This document shows, piece by piece, positions 4,585-8,134 of a stretch of 8,134 nt of DNA. Under the pieces are notes generated by a model. It searched no databases. It was not told the DNA's origin and saw only the letters and a program-made list of their open reading frames with translations. The first letter of the stretch is position 1. Every line of letters starts with the position of its first letter. Origin of the DNA: Clostridiaceae bacterium (GTDB lineage Bacteria > Bacillota > Clostridia > Oscillospirales > Acutalibacteraceae); contig JAEDIL010000081.1 in the NCBI GenBank assembly GCA_016292455.1, forward strand, positions 1 to 8,134, given 5' to 3'. A program made the position numbers and the translations under genes.

Positions 4585-5997
4585 TCAGACTCTTTCAACC
4601 TTGATAAGGTTTGTGTTTCCTGAAACACCGTTTGTCAGACCGCCGGTAATAATTATGAGGTCGTCCTTTTCAAGTCCGAACTTATCTTTGGCAATGCCCG
4701 TTGCCGTGTAGAAAAGAACATCGACAGACTGAAAAACCTCGCATATTGCCGGCGTAACACCCCACGAGAGTGCAAGGCGGTAATAGGTCTTTTTGTTGAC
4801 CGTCAGTCCGATAATATCAACCGGCGAACGGAAGCGGGAAATCATCCTCGCAGTTGCGCCTGAAAGCGAGCAGGCAACAATGGCCTTTGCATTTATGTCA
4901 ATTGACATTCCGCAGGTTGCGTGGGAAATTGCGTCAACGGTGTTCTTGATTTTGAACGGAGTTGAGGAAAAGCGGCGCTTATAATTGATGCATTTTTCGG
5001 TTTCCTCGGCGATTTTCGCCATTGTCTGAACAGCGAGCACAGGATGCTTGCCGGCGGCTGTTTCGCCCGAAAGCATGACAGCGCTCGTTCCGTCATAAAC
5101 AGCGTTGGCAACGTCCGAAATTTCTGCTCTTGTCGGTCTGGGATTATAAATCATGGATTCGAGCATTTCTGTCGCCGTGATTACCCTTTTTCCGAGCAGA
5201 CGGCAAGTGGTGATAAGCTTTTTCTGAATTGCCGGAAGCTGTTCAAAGGGAATCTCAACCCCCATATCGCCGCGGCCTATCATGATTCCGTCGCATTCCT
5301 GGGCAATTTCTTCAATATTGTCAATTCCCGAGCGGTTTTCAATTTTTGCAATCAGGCTTATGTCGTCATAGCCGTTTTCATGAAGGAACTCTCTGACGGC
5401 AACAAGGTCGCTCTTTTGCGAAACAAATGAGCAGGCAATAAAATCAATGTCTCTTTCCATTCCGAAAAGCAGATCCTGCTTGTCCGCCTCACTGAGGTAT
5501 TCGTGATGCATGACTTTGTTGGGAAAGCTCATGCTCTTTCTGTCCGAAATCTCGCCGCCGGAAATTACCTTTGTGATTACTGCATTTTCTTCAATCCCCG
5601 TCACTTCAAAAATTAAAAGCCCATTATTGACGAGTACAGTTTCGCCGATTTCCAGCTCTTTCGGAAGGTTTTCATAAGTTACTGAAACCTGCGTTTCATC
5701 ACCCACAACCTCGTCCGTTCTGAACGTGAACGTATCGCCGTCCCTGACGGTCACTTTTTTGTTTTTGAAGGTCTTTATTCTGTATTCCGGGCCTTTTGTA
5801 TCGAGCATGATTGCAACGGGGAGAGAAAGCTCCTCTCTGACCTTTTTGATGAGTCTTATGTTTTCCTCATGGTCAGCATAAACTCCGTGGGAAAAGTTAA
5901 GCCTTGCAACATTCATTCCGGCAAGACACATTTCGGTTATTGTCTTTTCGTCACGGCATGCAGGACCTATCGTACAGATAATTTTCGTTTTTCTCAT
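4585..5997 (-). CDS. pyk: Pyruvate kinase
   Basis: This enzyme transfers phosphate from phosphoenolpyruvate to ADP, giving pyruvate and ATP, the last step of glycolysis, in the cytosol. At 470 residues it has the usual A/B/C domains but lacks the extra C-terminal PEP-utiliser-like domain of Bacillus enzymes. Visible motifs: TKIICTIGPA (4-13), MNVARLNFSHG (28-38, R32 in the active site), MLDTKGPE (64-71), AKIEN with K218 and E220, GRGDMGVEIP (241-250) with D244, ITATEMLESM (273-282) and NPRPTRAE (285-292). E71 corresponds to Glu117 of muscle pyruvate kinase, which marks K+-dependent enzymes. Unusual spots are VNNGL at 123-127 where VDDGL is common, GRGD for ARGD, and ATEM for ATQM. The B domain lies around 73-165 and the C domain after about 345. 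The ATG follows GAGGTGAG. No clear promoter was found in the divergent gap. Confidence 0.96.
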   Translation of the reverse strand: MRKTKIICTIGPACRDEKTITEMCLAGMNVARLNFSHGVYADHEENIRLIKKVREELSLPVAIMLDTKGPEYRIKTFKNKKVTVRDGDTFTFRTDEVVGDETQVSVTYENLPKELEIGETVLVNNGLLIFEVTGIEENAVITKVISGGEISDRKSMSFPNKVMHHEYLSEADKQDLLFGMERDIDFIACSFVSQKSDLVAVREFLHENGYDDISLIAKIENRSGIDNIEEIAQECDGIMIGRGDMGVEIPFEQLPAIQKKLITTCRLLGKRVITATEMLESMIYNPRPTRAEISDVANAVYDGTSAVMLSGETAAGKHPVLAVQTMAKIAEETEKCINYKRRFSSTPFKIKNTVDAISHATCGMSIDINAKAIVACSLSGATARMISRFRSPVDIIGLTVNKKTYYRLALSWGVTPAICEVFQSVDVLFYTATGIAKDKFGLEKDDLIIITGGLTNGVSGNTNLIKVERV

Positions 5998-6184
5998 TTA
6001 CTCACCTCTGGAATTTAATCATCAATACTATACTACATTTTTGGTTAAAAATCCATGAATTATCAAATTTTTTACCGGAAGATTCTTTAATATTCTTCTT
6101 AATTTTCTCCGGGTTAAAACAGTTGCTCTTTTTGTGTTCGGGTGGTATAATGTTCCTGTAATTCTATAATAAGGGAGTCGAAAA
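5998..6184. promoter_or_regulatory. Divergent intergenic region between pyk and the hydrolase
   Basis: It contains the pyk ribosome site (GAGGTGAG on the minus strand, 6001-6008) and the hydrolase promoter at 6123-6151. An imperfect inverted repeat pairs TTTTTTACCGGA (6068-6079) with TCCGGGTTAAAA (6108-6119), 9 of 12 positions, around an A/T-rich centre. That repeat could be a shared operator. For pyk only weak -10 candidates (TAGTAT, TATAGT near 6025-6035 on the minus strand) without a good -35 were found. Confidence 0.4.
6123..6151 (+). promoter_or_regulatory. Extended -10 promoter of the alpha/beta hydrolase gene
   Basis: TTGCTC (6123-6128), a 17-base spacer and TATAAT (6146-6151), with TG at 6143-6144 forming an extended -10 (TGGTATAAT). 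Transcription should begin near 6158, giving a short leader of about 27 bases with GGGAG (6173-6177) ahead of the ATG. Confidence 0.82.
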
Positions 6185-7138
6185 ATGAAAATCAAAAATA
6201 TTCTTACCCTTGCCGGTGCTGCTGCCGGCAGCGGATACCTCCTTTGCGACCTCATTTCAAATCTGCTTGTTGACCGAAAATTTGCAATGCCCGAAAAGGT
6301 CGGAAACATCTTTTCAGGCGCAAAAATGACCGAAATGCGCGCCGCCGCTTTAAAGAACAGAGAGTGGCTTGAAGACTACGGCTATGAGCGTTATTCAATT
6401 ACTGCTGACGACGGAACAAAGCTCATGGGTTACCTCCTCAGACCTGAAAAGCCGTCAAAGCTTTTCATGTTCGGCTCTCACGGCTACCGCAGCGAGGGCA
6501 GACGTGAATTTTCCGGAATTTCTCAGTATTACCTTTCGCGCGGCTTCAACGTTTTTCTCGTTGACCACCGTGCGTCTGGCGAAAGCGACGGAAAATACAT
6601 CGGCTTTGATTACTTTGAGTCAAAGGACTGCATAAAGTGGCTCAACTTCCTGAACGATACCTTCGGTGAAGATATTTCAATCGTTCTCCACGGTATTTCA
6701 ATGGGCAGTGCAACGGTAATGATGATGGCGGGCGACGAGAATCTTCCCGGAAATGTACGCCTTATTGTTGCCGACTGCGGCTACACAAGCGCATGGGACG
6801 AGTTTTCATATAAGCTTTCGACGATGAAAGTTCCCGAAAAACCGCTGCTCCCGATTGTCAACGCAATCAACATCAGAAAAGCCGGTTACGACTTCCGCGA
6901 TACAAGCGCAATTGAGAGCGTGAAAAAGGCAAAAGTTCCGATGCTGTTCATTCACGGCGGAGCAGACGAATTTGTTCCGACATACATGATTTATCTGCTC
7001 TTTGACGCCTGCGCAAGCGAAATGAAAGACATGATGGTTGTTGACGGGGCAGACCACGCTTCAAGCTTCATCATTGGACGGGAGCAATATGAAGCAAAGA
7101 TTGACGAAATGCTTGAAAAAATTGCAGTCACTGTATGA
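6185..7138 (+). CDS. Membrane-anchored alpha/beta hydrolase (YqkD-like)
   Basis: A 317-residue serine hydrolase-fold protein. Residues about 4-28 (ILTLAGAAAGSGYLLCDLIS) form an N-terminal hydrophobic anchor or uncleaved signal. The core then shows the oxyanion H-G at 99-100 in SHGYRSEGRR, DHRASGESDG at 127-136 (the strand beta-4 region with the G-x-S-x-G-like turn of the Bem46/YqkD group), and the nucleophile elbow H-G-I-S-M-G-S at 169-175 with S172. The acid is D261 in GGADEFVP and the base is H291 in DGADH. The complete triad predicts an active esterase- or peptidase-like enzyme, but the substrate cannot be read from sequence. Bacillus YqkD has a similar N-terminal membrane segment and the Y-I-G-x-D/G-x-x-E/D feature seen at 138-145. 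It has its own promoter and ends at a bidirectional terminator, so it is probably monocistronic. Spacing of GGGAG to the ATG supports this start. Confidence 0.87.
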   Translation: MKIKNILTLAGAAAGSGYLLCDLISNLLVDRKFAMPEKVGNIFSGAKMTEMRAAALKNREWLEDYGYERYSITADDGTKLMGYLLRPEKPSKLFMFGSHGYRSEGRREFSGISQYYLSRGFNVFLVDHRASGESDGKYIGFDYFESKDCIKWLNFLNDTFGEDISIVLHGISMGSATVMMMAGDENLPGNVRLIVADCGYTSAWDEFSYKLSTMKVPEKPLLPIVNAINIRKAGYDFRDTSAIESVKKAKVPMLFIHGGADEFVPTYMIYLLFDACASEMKDMMVVDGADHASSFIIGREQYEAKIDEMLEKIAVTV

Positions 7139-7179
7139 TTGTTAAAAGCAATTCTGTCTGAATTTTATAATTTTGCTAT

Positions 7180-7219
7180 AAAAAAGCGGTCGGCGCAAAT
7201 GCACCGACCGCCTTCTTTT
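7180..7219. terminator. Bidirectional terminator between the hydrolase and rplQ
   Basis: GCGGTCGG (7186-7193) pairs with CCGACCGC (7204-7211), with GC/GC closing the loop beyond one mismatch. Six A on the left give a U-tract for minus-strand transcripts from rplQ. CTTCTTTTA on the right serves the plus-strand hydrolase gene. Confidence 0.9.
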
Positions 7220-7236
7220 ATTCTTCCCCTGTATTA

Positions 7237-7578
7237 TCAGACAAGCTCGATGATGCACATCTCTGCTGCGTCTCCGCGGCGGGGGCCGGTCTTGATAATA
7301 CGGCAGTAACCGCCGTTAACGTCCTTATACTTCGGGCCGATTTCGTCAAAGAGCTTTTTGACAACGTCTTCCTTTGTGACGTATGCAAGAGCCTGACGTT
7401 TGTTGTGAAGTGTTGCTTCCTTACCGAGCGTAATCATTTTCTCAGTCATTGAGCGAACTTCCTTAGCCCTCGTGACGGTGGTTTCAATGCTGCCTTTCTC
7501 CAGGAGATAAGTAACCATACCTCTGAGCATAGCCTTGCGGTGATCGCTTGCTCTGCCGAGCTTTCTGGTACCTGCCAT
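7237..7578 (-). CDS. rplQ: 50S ribosomal protein L17
   Basis: A 113-residue basic protein of the large ribosomal subunit. The N-terminus M-A-G-T-R-K-L-G-R-A-S-D-H-R-K-A is a close match to the invariant L17 start (family R-K-L-G-R-x-x-x-H-R). The helix with R-G-M-V-T-Y-L-L (19-26), the T-T-V-T-R-A-K-E segment (33-40) and the C-terminal G-G-Y-x-R-I-I-K-T-G-P-R-R-G-D-A-A-E-M stretch are also typical. Length is normal for the short bacterial form, without the C-terminal extension of some species. AAGGAGTGAT precedes the ATG. It lies 30 bases after rpoA and is followed by a terminator, so it is the last gene of the classic alpha operon. Confidence 0.98.
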   Translation of the reverse strand: MAGTRKLGRASDHRKAMLRGMVTYLLEKGSIETTVTRAKEVRSMTEKMITLGKEATLHNKRQALAYVTKEDVVKKLFDEIGPKYKDVNGGYCRIIKTGPRRGDAAEMCIIELV

Positions 7579-7608
7579 TTGAAATCACTCCTTTGTTGAA
7601 AAATCAAA

Positions 7609-8134
7609 TTATTCGTCTTCGGATCTGAGGTCAAGACCGAAAGAATGAAGTTTGTTGATAACTTCGTCAAGAGACTTCTTTCCGAGGTTGCGAACCTTCA
7701 TCATATCCTCTTCGGTTTTGTTTGTAAGATCCTCCACAGTGTTGATACCCGCACGCTTCAAGCAATTGAAGGAACGTACGGACAAGTCAAGTTCCTCAAT
7801 GGTCATCTCAAGGACTTTTTCCTTTGTGTCCTCGCCTTTGTCAACCATTATCTCGGTGTTGTATGCCTCTCCCGACAAATCGCCGAAAAGAGCGAGATGT
7901 TCGTTGAGAAACTTGGCTCCGAGGGAAACAGCCTCCGTTGCGGAAATGGTTTTGTTTGTCCAAACCTCAAGCGTAAGCTTGTCAAGGTCTGTTACCTGAC
8001 CTACACGTGTGTTTTCAACTGTGTAATTAACCTTTAAAACCGGTGTGTAGATTGAGTCGATTGCGATTACACCGATTGAATTCTTGCTCAGCTTCCGGGA
8101 GAAATCAAGCAGTCCCGCGCAATCGTAGAATCCC
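7609..8134 (-). CDS. rpoA: RNA polymerase alpha subunit, C-terminal part (5' end outside window)
   Basis: The minus-strand frame is open from the window edge to TAA at 7609-7611, giving about 174 residues of RpoA. The first part ends the N-terminal dimerisation domain: IGVIAIDSIYTPV, KVNYTVENTRVGQ, DLDKLTLEVWTN and EAVSLGAKFLNEHLALF. An acidic linker follows, and then the C-terminal domain with LDLSVRSFNCLKRAGI and NLGKKSLDEV. These carry the equivalents of E. coli R265, N268, C269, K271, G296, K298 and S299, the residues that contact UP-element DNA and activators. The visible stretch just before IGVIAIDS (GFYDCAGLLDFSRKLSKNS) is unlike the usual Y-V-x-A-x-x-N-K loop. A short open frame beginning at the TTG at 7876-7878 is only an internal part of this gene. 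Confidence 0.96.
   Translation of the reverse strand, partial: GFYDCAGLLDFSRKLSKNSIGVIAIDSIYTPVLKVNYTVENTRVGQVTDLDKLTLEVWTNKTISATEAVSLGAKFLNEHLALFGDLSGEAYNTEIMVDKGEDTKEKVLEMTIEELDLSVRSFNCLKRAGINTVEDLTNKTEEDMMKVRNLGKKSLDEVINKLHSFGLDLRSEDE

Noticed and set aside
4578..4590. Hairpin GTCTG-TCT-CAGAC at the pyk stop as a terminator
   Set aside because: The stem is only 5 bp and on the transcribed minus strand it is followed by A residues, not T.
6028..6309. Minus-strand 93-residue open frame crossing the divergent region
   Set aside because: It overlaps the start of the alpha/beta hydrolase gene and its promoter, and shows no motif or ribosome site.
7609..7878. A separate 89-residue gene starting at TTG 7876-7878
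   Set aside because: The frame continues without a stop to the window edge and encodes the preceding RpoA residues, so this is only an internal TTG.
7645..8037. Plus-strand open frames opposite rpoA
   Set aside because: They are antisense to the conserved RpoA C-terminal domain.
1..8134. CRISPR array, tRNA, rRNA, insertion sequence or prophage
   Set aside because: No spaced direct repeats, tRNA-like cloverleaf, terminal inverted repeats with a transposase, or integrase was seen.

Overview
The window looks like chromosomal DNA from a low-to-moderate GC Gram-positive anaerobe of the Clostridia, most like the Oscillospirales/Ruminococcaceae group. This placement is inferred. It rests on strong Shine-Dalgarno sites, one TTG start, sigma-A type promoters with 17-base spacers, a DivIVA-domain protein, a rubredoxin-containing flavoprotein and a Gram-positive rpoA-rplQ order. 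I see no transposase, integrase, phage gene, tRNA, rRNA or CRISPR array.

Layout. Bases 1-61 are probably the last 19 codons of an unrecognised plus-strand gene, followed by a strong terminator (90-154). A gene-free stretch follows, holding a 9-bp inverted repeat (181-232), an AT-rich palindrome with a short direct repeat, and a good promoter (300-328). That promoter drives a two-gene plus-strand unit: a short DivIVA-domain coiled-coil protein (411-839) and a 429-residue two-pass membrane protein (879-2168). The membrane protein's outer domain resembles signal peptidase I (S26) but lacks the catalytic residues. Terminators lie at 2205-2242 and 2279-2311.

From 2312 to 5997 everything is on the minus strand. 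In transcription order the genes are pyruvate kinase (4585-5997), a flavin reductase-rubredoxin fusion (3931-4536, probably cotranscribed with pyk), a DUF2238/YjdF-like membrane protein with its own promoter and terminator (3001-3792), and a small UspA-fold protein (2405-2821). A divergent intergenic region (5998-6184) separates pyk from a plus-strand membrane-anchored alpha/beta hydrolase (6185-7138). That gene converges on the minus-strand ribosomal alpha operon end (rpoA 3' part, then rplQ), with a bidirectional terminator between them.

Functionally the genes are mostly core metabolism and housekeeping: glycolysis, electron transfer or oxidative defence, transcription and translation. The least ordinary part is the DivIVA-like plus pseudo-signal-peptidase unit. 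It could be an envelope or cell-division module in which a coiled-coil protein positions a catalytically dead S26-fold membrane protein; that role is a hypothesis only.
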